DNA of 58,659 bases from DAOPMC01 sp035392025. GTDB lineage: Bacteria; Bacillota_I; Bacilli_A; RF39; UBA660. The position numbers and the translations under genes are program-made. The DNA lies in contig DAOPMC010000002.1 in the NCBI GenBank assembly GCA_035392025.1, forward strand, positions 1-58,659. The letters run 5' to 3'. Numbering within the stretch: position 1 is the stretch's first letter; each line of letters opens with the position of its first letter. Below the pieces are notes generated by a model. It was not told the DNA's origin. It was given only the letters and a program-made list of their open reading frames with translations, and made no database searches. This document shows positions 34,347-42,113 of the stretch, piece after piece.

Positions 34347-34973
34347 ATGAAAAAAATAATACCATTTACCAAAGACATCTCACTTAAATCCAAAATAAGT
34401 GAAATAACATCTATATCACTTGATCATGATTTAACAATTAAAGATCATCTATTGTCAGGGAATTTTTATATTAAAGGGGCTTATAAAATGGCAGAAGCTA
34501 GCGAAATTGCAACAGAATATAGTTATAAAATACCATGTGAAATATCAATAAGCAATAATTATGAAATAGTGGATGCTTTTTTTGATATTGATGATTTTTA
34601 TTATGAAGTGATAAATGAAGATATATTGAGGATAAATATTGATGTGTTTATTGATGGATTAGAAGAAAAGGAGGAAATAGTTGCTACAAAAATACCAATT
34701 GTAGAAATAGACGATCATGATATAAAAGATAATCGCCATGAACAAGAAGAAAACATCGTTAAGATAGAGGATGTAGTTACTAATATTAATAGTAATAATG
34801 ATGATGAAACTTATTTAACATATAGTATTTATATTATGAGAGATGAAGATAGTATTGATGATATACTTTCAAAATATGCAATTACCAAAAATGAATTGTT
34901 AAAATATAATAGTATTGATGAAATAAAGGCAGGTTCTAAGTTAGTAATACCAGCAAGCGTAAAAAATGATTAA
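34347..34973 (+). CDS. SpoVID-like spore morphogenetic protein with LysM domain
   Basis: A 208-residue protein: an N-terminal beta-rich domain (about residues 1-115) like the SPOCS-type domain of SpoVID, an acidic linker, and a C-terminal LysM-like motif (YIMRDEDSIDDILSKYAITKNELLKYNSIDEIKAGSKLVIP in several pieces). Bacillus SpoVID has the same order but is about 575 residues; here the acidic middle is much reduced. It overlaps the next gene by eight bases, the same pair order as spoVID-ysxE in Bacillus. The role is encasement of spores by coat, if the organism sporulates. Confidence 0.65.
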   Translation: MKKIIPFTKDISLKSKISEITSISLDHDLTIKDHLLSGNFYIKGAYKMAEASEIATEYSYKIPCEISISNNYEIVDAFFDIDDFYYEVINEDILRINIDVFIDGLEEKEEIVATKIPIVEIDDHDIKDNRHEQEENIVKIEDVVTNINSNNDDETYLTYSIYIMRDEDSIDDILSKYAITKNELLKYNSIDEIKAGSKLVIPASVKND

Positions 34974-35874
34974 TGAGAAAGAATTTTTACGCAAATATGA
35001 AATCAAGCCAATTAGTTATGAAATAAAAAATAATTCTAAAATAATAGCTTCAAAAGATAATAAGTATGTCATAAAAAAGAAGAAGAAATCTAAAGAAAAC
35101 TTGTTTGAATATTTATCATCAAGAAGTTTTCTTTATTTTCCTAGGATGTATAATCGTGATACAAATGATGAATATGATATATATGAGTATATTGAAGGAG
35201 TAAATACTCCAAAAGAGCAAAAGGCACAAGATATTATTAATTTAGTTGCACTGCTTCATAGCAAAACAACACATTATAAAAAATTAGATATTGAAGATTA
35301 TAAAATTATTTATGAAGATCTTAAAAAAAAAATATCTGATACTATGGATTATTATCAAAATATTAATGATCAAATAGACGATGAAATATATATGTCACCA
35401 AGCAATTATTTAATGGTAAGAAATATTTCTAAGATATATGCATCTTTGTATTATTGTAATCAAGAATTAGATAATTGGTATGAGCTTATAAAAAATAAAG
35501 ATAAAGTAAGAGCAGTGACTATTCATAATAATTTAAGTCTTGATCATCTTATTAGAAATGAAAATAATTATTTAATAAGTTGGGATAATTATAAAATAGA
35601 TAATCCAATTTATGACTTATATCAATTTTATAAAAATTGTTATGATGAAGTTGACTTTGGGGAATTAATATCATTATATGAATCTAAGTATCCTCTTCAA
35701 AGTGATGAAAGAAAACTGCTCTTTGTATTGTTGTCATTGCCTGATGCCATAGCCTTTGTACCGGATGAATATCAAAATACTAAAAAAATAAATAGTATGA
35801 TGAACTATTTATTTAAAACAGATAAAATAATATCACCATATTATTCTAAAGAGGAGAGCAAAGAAGAATATTAA
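34966..35874 (+). CDS. YsxE/CotS-like spore-coat kinase-fold protein
   Basis: A 302-residue protein with a phosphotransferase (APH/choline-kinase-like) fold as in CotS/YsxE: YVIKKKKKSKENLFEYL (lysine strand), YDIYEYIEGVNTPKEQ (hinge), LVALLHSKTTHY. The catalytic-loop region reads TIHNNLSLDHLIR and is followed by LISWDNYKIDNPIYDLYQF. In the catalytic loop, HxD is replaced by HNN, so kinase activity is doubtful. It lies behind the SpoVID-like gene as in Bacillus. Confidence 0.7.
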   Translation: MINEKEFLRKYEIKPISYEIKNNSKIIASKDNKYVIKKKKKSKENLFEYLSSRSFLYFPRMYNRDTNDEYDIYEYIEGVNTPKEQKAQDIINLVALLHSKTTHYKKLDIEDYKIIYEDLKKKISDTMDYYQNINDQIDDEIYMSPSNYLMVRNISKIYASLYYCNQELDNWYELIKNKDKVRAVTIHNNLSLDHLIRNENNYLISWDNYKIDNPIYDLYQFYKNCYDEVDFGELISLYESKYPLQSDERKLLFVLLSLPDAIAFVPDEYQNTKKINSMMNYLFKTDKIISPYYSKEESKEEY

Positions 35875-36045
35875 TTCACATAAAAGAATTACAGCATTCC
35901 AAGTAAATGTAAAAAAAACAGTTATAATTGCCTGATAGATAATAATTATTACCCATATTAAAAGTAACCAAAAATATCCTATTGAACATCTTCTTTTATT
36001 ACGACAAGCTTGACAGTTGCAAAAGAAACTATGACGATTAAACAT
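35833..36045 (-). CDS. small cysteine-rich membrane protein, hypothetical
   Basis: A 70-residue ORF on the minus strand: N-terminal Cys cluster (FCNCQACRNKRRC), then two hydrophobic stretches. A good ribosome site (AGGTGATATT) precedes ATG 36045, which favours a real gene. Its 3' end overlaps the plus-strand ysxE-like gene by 42 nt. The cysteine cluster could bind metal. Family unknown. Confidence 0.45.
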   Translation of the reverse strand: MFNRHSFFCNCQACRNKRRCSIGYFWLLLIWVIIIIYQAIITVFFTFTWNAVILLCELIFFFALLFRIIW

Positions 36046-36095
36046 AATATCACCTGTTGATATATCTTATGACAAATATCAGTCATAGGTTCTAA

Positions 36096-36124
36096 TTGCA
36101 ATTTATATTTTATTTTGTTATTAT
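36096..36124 (+). promoter_or_regulatory. promoter of the 35-residue membrane peptide gene
   Basis: TTGCAA at 36096-36101 and TATTAT at 36119-36124 are spaced by 17 bp, with TG two bases before the -10. Confidence 0.5.
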
Positions 36125-36139
36125 TAAATAGAGGTATAT

Positions 36140-36247
36140 ATGAAAGAGAAGAAAACAAGAAACATATCAAGAAAACATTTAATTATTCGTGGCATAATTT
36201 TGCTAATCTTGGGAGTTGGATTACTATTATTTACAATTTTTAAATAA
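36140..36247 (+). CDS. 35-residue single-helix membrane peptide
   Basis: The short ORF has its own promoter and ribosome site (GAGG at 36131-36134). The product has a strongly basic N-terminus (MKEKKTRNISRKH) followed by one hydrophobic helix (LIIRGIILLILGVGLLLFTI). It is a plausible bitopic microprotein with positive-inside topology. It ends just before the rpsO promoter. Function unknown. Confidence 0.5.
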   Translation: MKEKKTRNISRKHLIIRGIILLILGVGLLLFTIFK

Positions 36248-36251
36248 AACA

Positions 36252-36280
36252 TTGCAAAAATTAAAAATATATAGTATATT
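36252..36280 (+). promoter_or_regulatory. rpsO promoter
   Basis: TTGCAA at 36252-36257 and TATATT at 36275-36280 are spaced by 17 bp, giving a leader of about 70 nt before rpsO. Confidence 0.6.
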
Positions 36281-36286
36281 ATATAC

Positions 36287-36336
36287 GTTCCAAATCGTGG
36301 TTATAGGCAACTCCGTCCTTAAACTAGGATTTGGTG
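36287..36336 (+). promoter_or_regulatory. candidate S15-binding autoregulatory leader of rpsO
   Basis: CCAAATC at 36290-36296 pairs with GATTTGG at 36328-36334, enclosing a structured G/C-containing insert just upstream of the ribosome site. Bacillota rpsO genes commonly carry such S15-responsive leaders. Fold not computed. Confidence 0.5.
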
Positions 36337-36357
36337 AAAATTTATAAAGGAGGAGCT

Positions 36358-36627
36358 ATGGCATTAGCAAGTGAAAAGAAGCAAGATATCATTAAAAATT
36401 TTAAAATAAATGATAATGATACTGGATCAGCAGAAGTTCAAGTAGCAATACTTACAGAAGAAATCACAGAATTAACAAAACATTTAAAAGAACATAAACA
36501 TGATTTTCATTCTAAAAGAGGACTTTTAAAAAAGGTTGGCCAGAGAAGAAATATGCTATTATATCTTAAAAACAAGGATATTAATAGATATAGAGTGTTA
36601 ATAGAAAAATTAGGATTAAGAAAGTAG
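36358..36627 (+). CDS. rpsO: 30S ribosomal protein S15
   Basis: An 89-residue protein, exactly family length, that binds 16S rRNA helices in the central domain. It shows the conserved TGSAEVQVAILTEEI, HDFHSKRGLLKKVGQRR and the YLKNKDINRY segment. ATG 36358 follows a strong AAAGGAGGAGCT; an upstream GTG in frame has no such site. Followed by a small unknown gene and pnp, the usual rpsO-pnp neighbourhood. Confidence 0.97.
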   Translation: MALASEKKQDIIKNFKINDNDTGSAEVQVAILTEEITELTKHLKEHKHDFHSKRGLLKKVGQRRNMLLYLKNKDINRYRVLIEKLGLRK

Positions 36628-36655
36628 GCGCTATTTTTTAGTGTCTTTCTTTTTT
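36626..36655 (+). terminator. probable weak terminator after rpsO
   Basis: An 8-bp stem with two G-U pairs (AGGCGCTA with TAGTGTCT) is followed by Ts. Partial read-through into the pnp genes is likely. Confidence 0.5.
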
Positions 36656-36670
36656 GTAGTAGGGGGTATT

Positions 36671-37054
36671 ATGAAAATAAAAAGATTATATGTAGCAGAT
36701 ATTTTTAAAATAACAGGAGTAGATTTAGCTTTAAAGCATAAATCTACTAATGTCTTCTTTTTAAAATATTGTGAATATATTGGTCAAGGAATTGTATCAG
36801 GCCCTAAAACCAGTATACAAGGTCCATATTATAAAGATGTAGAAAATGGGTATAGATATTATTTCATTTCAAATACTAAAGATGATTTTGGTATAATAGA
36901 TGATTATATGTATCCTGTTAGTTCATTTCTAGATAATAAAGATGATAATATATCAAGACAAGCACTATTAAAGGAAAAAAATAATATAATAAGTAAAGCA
37001 AGAACGATAAGGAGAAGTGAGAATGGAAAAGAAAATATTCGAATTAAATTTTAA
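36671..37054 (+). CDS. hypothetical protein between rpsO and pnp
   Basis: A 127-residue soluble protein starting MKIKRLYVADIFKITGVDL, with beta-rich central part (YYKDVENGYRYYFIS, DDFGIIDDYMYP) and a basic C-terminal helix. ATG 36671 is preceded by GGGGGT. Its last 32 bases overlap the start of pnp in another frame, so the two are tightly coupled. I recognise no family. Confidence 0.65.
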   Translation: MKIKRLYVADIFKITGVDLALKHKSTNVFFLKYCEYIGQGIVSGPKTSIQGPYYKDVENGYRYYFISNTKDDFGIIDDYMYPVSSFLDNKDDNISRQALLKEKNNIISKARTIRRSENGKENIRIKF

Positions 37055-39152
37055 GGGTAGAAAGTTAGTAGTTGAACATGGAGAATTAGCCAAGCAAGCA
37101 CATGGAGCAGTTTTAGTAAGATATGGAGATACAGTTATATTATCAACGGCAGTAGTATCTAAAACAGCTAATTTGTTGGGAGACTTTTTCCCATTAATGG
37201 TTTTATATCAAGAGAAACTTTATTCTGTTGGTAAAATTCCAGGAGGATTTATTAAAAGAGAAGGACGTCCAACAGATAACGCAACGCTTGCAGCAAGAAT
37301 GATTGATAGACCTATGAGACCATTATTTCCAGAAGGATTTAGGAATGAAGTTCAAATTGTTAACGAAGTATTATCAGTTGAACAAGATAATTCACCAGAA
37401 ACAACAGCGCTGTTTGGTTCATCACTTGCAACATGTATAAGTAAGATTCCATTTGATGGCCCAGTTGCAGCAGTAAAAGTTGGTAGAGTAAATGGAGAAT
37501 TTATAATTAATCCAACAACGGAACAAACTGAAGTTTCTGATATTGATTTAACAGTTGCAGGTACCAAAGAAGCTATCAATATGGTTGAATCAAGCGCTAA
37601 AGAAGTTAGTGAATCTGATATGCTAGAAGCACTTATGTTTGGACATGAAGCAGTCAAAGAATTAGTAGCATTTCAAGAAGAAATCGTTGCAGCAATTGGC
37701 GCAGAGAAGATGGAATATGAAATTCTTGAAATTAGTGATAATTTAAGAAACGAAGTAGAAACATTAGTAACAGATGAGTTAAATAGTGCAATGCGTATCA
37801 AAGATAAACTAGAAAAATATGCAGCAATTGATAAAGTAAAAGAAGATGCTGTTAAAAAATATGAAGAGGAAAATGGTAATTTATCTGATAAAGAGTTAAA
37901 AGAACTTTTAACTAAAGTAAAATTAGTACTTGAAAAGATTGAATATGAAATATTTAGAAAAATAGTTGTTAAAGAGCATACTAGAGCAGATGGTAGAGCA
38001 ATGACTGAGATTAGACCACTATCAACAGGTATAGATATACTTCCACGAACTCATGGTTCAGCACTATTTACAAGAGGTCAAACTCAAAGTTTGTCAGTAA
38101 CGACTTTGGGAGCACTTGGCGAACATCAAATATTAGATGGATTATCTTTAGAAGATGAAAAAAGATTTATGCTTCACTATAATTTTCCACAATTCTCAGT
38201 TGGAGAAACTGGAAGATATGGGGCTCCCGGCAGAAGAGAAATTGGTCATGGAGCATTGGGAGAGAAAGCATTATTACAAGTAATACCTAGTGAAGAAGAA
38301 TTCCCATATACAATTAGAGTAGTATCTGAGATATTAGAAAGTAATGGATCATCATCTCAGGCAAGTATTTGCGCTGGATGTATGAGCTTAATGGCAGCGG
38401 GAGTACCAATTAAGGCACCAGTTGCAGGAATTGCTATGGGTTTAATAACCGATGGGGACGATTACACTGTTTTAACAGATATTCAAGGAATGGAAGATCA
38501 TCTAGGAGATATGGATTTTAAAGTGGCAGGTACTGAACATGGTATATGTGCACTTCAAATGGATATTAAAATTAAAGGTATTAATAAACAAATATTAAAA
38601 GAAGCACTAGAACAGGCAAAAGTTGCAAGAATGCAAATACTTGATGTAATTAAAAAGCAGATACCTGAACCTAGAAAAGAAGTATCAGAATATGCGCCTA
38701 AGATGGTTACATTTATGATTAAACCAGAAAAAATTAAAGATGTAATTGGTCGCGGTGGTGAAATGATTACTAAAATTATACTTGAAGCAAGTGGGACTAA
38801 AACAGTTCAAGATGCTAATGCAGTAAAAGTTGATTTGGAAGATGATGGTAGAGTAATAATTTATCATACTAACAAAGGAATAATTGAAAAGACTAGACAA
38901 ATGATAGAAGATATTACAAAGGAAGTTGAAGATGGTAAGATTTATACAGCAAAAGTAGTACAGATAGAGTCATTTGGATGTTTTGTTCAAGTATGGCCAG
39001 GTTGTGAAGGACTAGTACATATATCACATCTAGCAAAAGAGCGAGTTGAAAAAGTAGAAGACGTAGTACATGTTGGAGACGAGATTGTAGTAAAAGCAAT
39101 TGGAACTGATAAAAAAGGAAGATTGAATTTTTCAAGAAAAGAAGCACTATAG
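37023..39152 (+). CDS. pnp: polyribonucleotide nucleotidyltransferase (PNPase)
   Basis: A 709-residue phosphorolytic 3'-5' exoribonuclease involved in mRNA decay. Two RNase PH-like domains flank a helical linker. A KH domain (IKDVIGRGGEMITKI) and a C-terminal S1 domain (GKIYTAKVVQIESFGCFVQ) follow. ATG 37023 has AAGGAG 8 nt upstream. Length and order are normal. A terminator overlaps the stop codon. Confidence 0.97.
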   Translation: MEKKIFELNFKGRKLVVEHGELAKQAHGAVLVRYGDTVILSTAVVSKTANLLGDFFPLMVLYQEKLYSVGKIPGGFIKREGRPTDNATLAARMIDRPMRPLFPEGFRNEVQIVNEVLSVEQDNSPETTALFGSSLATCISKIPFDGPVAAVKVGRVNGEFIINPTTEQTEVSDIDLTVAGTKEAINMVESSAKEVSESDMLEALMFGHEAVKELVAFQEEIVAAIGAEKMEYEILEISDNLRNEVETLVTDELNSAMRIKDKLEKYAAIDKVKEDAVKKYEEENGNLSDKELKELLTKVKLVLEKIEYEIFRKIVVKEHTRADGRAMTEIRPLSTGIDILPRTHGSALFTRGQTQSLSVTTLGALGEHQILDGLSLEDEKRFMLHYNFPQFSVGETGRYGAPGRREIGHGALGEKALLQVIPSEEEFPYTIRVVSEILESNGSSSQASICAGCMSLMAAGVPIKAPVAGIAMGLITDGDDYTVLTDIQGMEDHLGDMDFKVAGTEHGICALQMDIKIKGINKQILKEALEQAKVARMQILDVIKKQIPEPRKEVSEYAPKMVTFMIKPEKIKDVIGRGGEMITKIILEASGTKTVQDANAVKVDLEDDGRVIIYHTNKGIIEKTRQMIEDITKEVEDGKIYTAKVVQIESFGCFVQVWPGCEGLVHISHLAKERVEKVEDVVHVGDEIVVKAIGTDKKGRLNFSRKEAL

Positions 39153-39164
39153 AAGTGCTTTTTT
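39143..39164 (+). terminator. terminator after pnp
   Basis: AGCACT at 39143-39148 pairs with AGTGCT at 39154-39159, followed by Ts; it contains the pnp stop codon. Confidence 0.7.
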
Positions 39165-39219
39165 GTTTAGGTATTAGGTATAAATAAAACCTTTTGTAAT
39201 AATAATTATAGGAGGTAAT

Positions 39220-40734
39220 ATGTTAGAAATAAAGAATTTATGCAAAGTTTTTAAAATTAATAAAAAAGAAAGTGTCAAAATACTAAAAGATATCAATTTA
39301 GAATTCAATATGGGAGAAATGATTGCCATAGTGGGAGAATCTGGCAGTGGCAAATCAACACTTTTAAATATTATTGGAGGACTTGATAATATTTATGAAG
39401 GAAGCTTTATTGTTGATAACAAAGAATTATTAGATGATAGAGATAGATATCAATATAGAAAAGACAAAGTAGGTTTTGTTTTTCAAAGTTTTAATCTCAT
39501 TAATCATATGACTGTAAGAGATAATATAAGAATTTCTTCAGATATCGCTAATCTAGAAGAAGATAATATGTTAGATGTGTGTAAGAGTTTAGATATAGAA
39601 AAGTTACTTAATAAAAAGGTAAGCAAATTATCGGGTGGGGAAAAACAAAGAGTAGCCATTGCACGGGCAATTATTAAGAATCCTGATATTATTTTAGCAG
39701 ATGAACCAACAGGTTCACTAGATAGTAAAAATAGTCAAATGATTGTTGATATTCTAAGAGATATTGCAAATCGTGGAAAGTTAGTAATTATAGTTACCCA
39801 TTCAAAAGAAGTATCTAAATCATGTAATCGTATTATTACAATATCAGATGGAATAATAACTAGTGATGAAACGAAAAAAGAGTCAGTTAATAATCAAAAG
39901 GATAATGGTGTAAAAAAAAGTAATCATATTAAAAGATTCCTACCTTTAAAAATAGCACAAAGAAATATGAAAAATAAATTTAAAAGAAACTTTTTAGTAT
40001 CAATTGCAACATCAATTGGTATTTTAAGTATTATGTTAGTCCTATCTATTGGTAATGGTGTAGAAAAATATCTCAAAAACGGAATAGATGATATAGTAGA
40101 TCCCCAAATAATAGAGGTATATAAAGATGATGGAACAAGTTTTAAAAATGAAGATATAGCTATAATTGAAAACATTAGTAACATAGAAGAAGTAGAAATA
40201 AGATTAGGCACGATGTATGTTAATTCCAATAACATAAAAAATAACAAAAAAATTATTGCACAATTGAAAAACATGGGATATATCGTACTAGATCAACAGG
40301 ATATCATAAAAACATACATGGATACAATTAATTTAATTACATACGTTTTATCAGCAGTTGCTGCAATATCACTAATTGTTTCTATGATAATGATAACTGT
40401 TATATTGTATATTAGTGTTATGGAAAGGACAAAAGAAATAGGCATATTACGGTCTTTAGGATTAAGAAAAAAAGATATTAAAAAAATATTTTTATCAGAA
40501 TCTCTCCTAATAGGGTTACTATCTAGTGTTATTAGTATTACTATGTTATTTATATTTTCTTGTTTGTTAAATAAATTATCAATTAATTATTTTGAGACTA
40601 AATTAGTTATAGTAGAGATGACTTATTTATTTTTAGGAATAATGTTAAGTACTATTATAAGTTTACTAGCTGGTTTATATCCTTCGAGAAAAGCCAGTAA
40701 TCTAAATATTATTGATTCGCTAAGAAGAGAGTAG
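39220..40734 (+). CDS. MacB-like ABC transporter, ATPase fused to short FtsX permease
   Basis: A 504-residue protein: an N-terminal ATPase of the LolD/MacB type (Walker A GESGSGKST at residues 39-47, signature LSGGEKQRVAIARA, Walker B IILADEPTGSLD), then an FtsX-type permease with four membrane helices. The extracytoplasmic domain between helices 1 and 2 is only about 80 residues, against about 200 in MacB. ATPase and permease in one chain is the MacB layout. Export of peptide or lipoprotein is possible; the substrate is unknown. AGGAGG precedes ATG 39220. Confidence 0.85.
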   Translation: MLEIKNLCKVFKINKKESVKILKDINLEFNMGEMIAIVGESGSGKSTLLNIIGGLDNIYEGSFIVDNKELLDDRDRYQYRKDKVGFVFQSFNLINHMTVRDNIRISSDIANLEEDNMLDVCKSLDIEKLLNKKVSKLSGGEKQRVAIARAIIKNPDIILADEPTGSLDSKNSQMIVDILRDIANRGKLVIIVTHSKEVSKSCNRIITISDGIITSDETKKESVNNQKDNGVKKSNHIKRFLPLKIAQRNMKNKFKRNFLVSIATSIGILSIMLVLSIGNGVEKYLKNGIDDIVDPQIIEVYKDDGTSFKNEDIAIIENISNIEEVEIRLGTMYVNSNNIKNNKKIIAQLKNMGYIVLDQQDIIKTYMDTINLITYVLSAVAAISLIVSMIMITVILYISVMERTKEIGILRSLGLRKKDIKKIFLSESLLIGLLSSVISITMLFIFSCLLNKLSINYFETKLVIVEMTYLFLGIMLSTIISLLAGLYPSRKASNLNIIDSLRRE

Positions 40735-40751
40735 TAAAAACACCCTTTTTT

Positions 40752-40760
40752 TGGTATAAT
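40752..40760 (+). promoter_or_regulatory. extended -10 promoter
   Basis: TGGTATAAT matches TGnTATAAT exactly, 16 nt before ATG 40777. Confidence 0.55.
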
Positions 40761-40776
40761 TGCTATAGGTGGTAAA

Positions 40777-41409
40777 ATGAATATTTTATATGAAGATAAT
40801 CATTTAATTGTGGCAATGAAACCTAAGGGAATCCTTTCACAAAGCGATAATACAAAAGATCCAGATATGCTTACTTTGCTGAAAGATTATATCAAAAAAA
40901 AATATAATAAACCTGGCAATGTTTATTTGGGACTTGTTCATAGACTAGATAGACCAACAGCAGGAATTATGGTATTCGCTAGGACTTCTAAAGCTGCTAA
41001 GCGATTGTCTGAAGAAATTAAAAATGGTGAATTTACTAAAAAATATCTAGCACTTGTTCATGGAAAGTTTAAAGAAAAAGCTGGTGAACTAGAAGATTAT
41101 ATATATAAAGATGAAAATCATAAGATGGCTTTTATAACTACTTCTAATAAAGGAAAATATGCCCATCTTGAATATAAAGTTATTAAGGAGATAGGCAATA
41201 ATACTTTGGTTGATATAACCCTAAAAACTGGTAGATTTCATCAGATAAGAGTACAATTTAATAATATTAATCATCCCTTAGTGGGAGATCATAAATATGG
41301 CAATGATAATACTTGTGATTTAATGTTATATGCATATCATTTAGAGTTTAATCATCCAATTACTAAAGAGAGAATGGTATTTGATGAATATAAGGAGGAT
41401 TTATGTTAG
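40777..41409 (+). CDS. RluA-family pseudouridine synthase, short form
   Basis: A 210-residue pseudouridine synthase of the RluA group, modifying rRNA or tRNA. The catalytic motif is GLVHRLDRPTAGIMVFA with the essential Asp, and the C-terminal fold ends in KTGRFHQIRVQF and PLVGDHKYG. It lacks the N-terminal S4 domain of about 90 residues found in longer members. The exact target base is not predictable from sequence. It overlaps the ABC ATPase gene by seven bases. Confidence 0.88.
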   Translation: MNILYEDNHLIVAMKPKGILSQSDNTKDPDMLTLLKDYIKKKYNKPGNVYLGLVHRLDRPTAGIMVFARTSKAAKRLSEEIKNGEFTKKYLALVHGKFKEKAGELEDYIYKDENHKMAFITTSNKGKYAHLEYKVIKEIGNNTLVDITLKTGRFHQIRVQFNNINHPLVGDHKYGNDNTCDLMLYAYHLEFNHPITKERMVFDEYKEDLC

Positions 41410-42113
41410 AAATTAAAAATGTTACTAAAAAATATGGTAATAAAGTTGCAATTAATAATCTTTCGCTTGAAGTAAAAGATGGTGAAATATTTGGTTTTAT
41501 TGGGCATAATGGTGCTGGTAAAACAACTATAATTAAGGCAATAGTAGGTATTCATGAATTTGATGAAGGACAAATACTAATAGATAACAAATCTATTAAA
41601 GATTTTCCACTAGAATGTAAAAAAAAGATAGCCTATGTTCCTGATAATCCCGACATATATAATAGTTTTAGCGGCATAGATTATCTTAATTTTATAGCAG
41701 ATATATATGAAGTAAGCTTAGAAAAAAGAGAAGAACTAATCAAAAAATATTCGGACATGTTTGAACTTACTGAGTCTCTTGGTGATTTGATAGAATCATA
41801 TTCTCATGGTATGAAACAAAAACTTACAATAATTTCAGCCCTTATTCATGAACCAAAACTTTTAGTTCTGGATGAACCATTTGTAGGGCTTGATCCAATA
41901 TCTAGCAAAAGACTAAAGGATACAATGAGATCTTTATGTGATGATGGAGTATGCATATTTTTCTCATCACACGTATTAGAAGTAGTAGAAAAAATATGTG
42001 ATAGAATTGCAATTATTAAGGATGGTAGACTTATAGAAGTTGGAAAAACGAAAGACTTAACGAAAAAAAAGGATTTGGAAAAAGTATTCTTGGAGATAGA
42101 AAATGAAAAATAA
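41403..42113 (+). CDS. ABC transporter ATP-binding protein
   Basis: A 236-residue ATPase: Walker A GHNGAGKTT, Walker B LLVLDEPFVGLDP, H-loop SSHVLE. The signature is the variant YSHGMKQKL, common in ATPases paired with ABC-2-type permeases. It overlaps the permease gene by 11 bases. It probably exports lipids, peptides or drugs; the substrate is unknown. Confidence 0.9.
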   Translation: MLEIKNVTKKYGNKVAINNLSLEVKDGEIFGFIGHNGAGKTTIIKAIVGIHEFDEGQILIDNKSIKDFPLECKKKIAYVPDNPDIYNSFSGIDYLNFIADIYEVSLEKREELIKKYSDMFELTESLGDLIESYSHGMKQKLTIISALIHEPKLLVLDEPFVGLDPISSKRLKDTMRSLCDDGVCIFFSSHVLEVVEKICDRIAIIKDGRLIEVGKTKDLTKKKDLEKVFLEIENEK

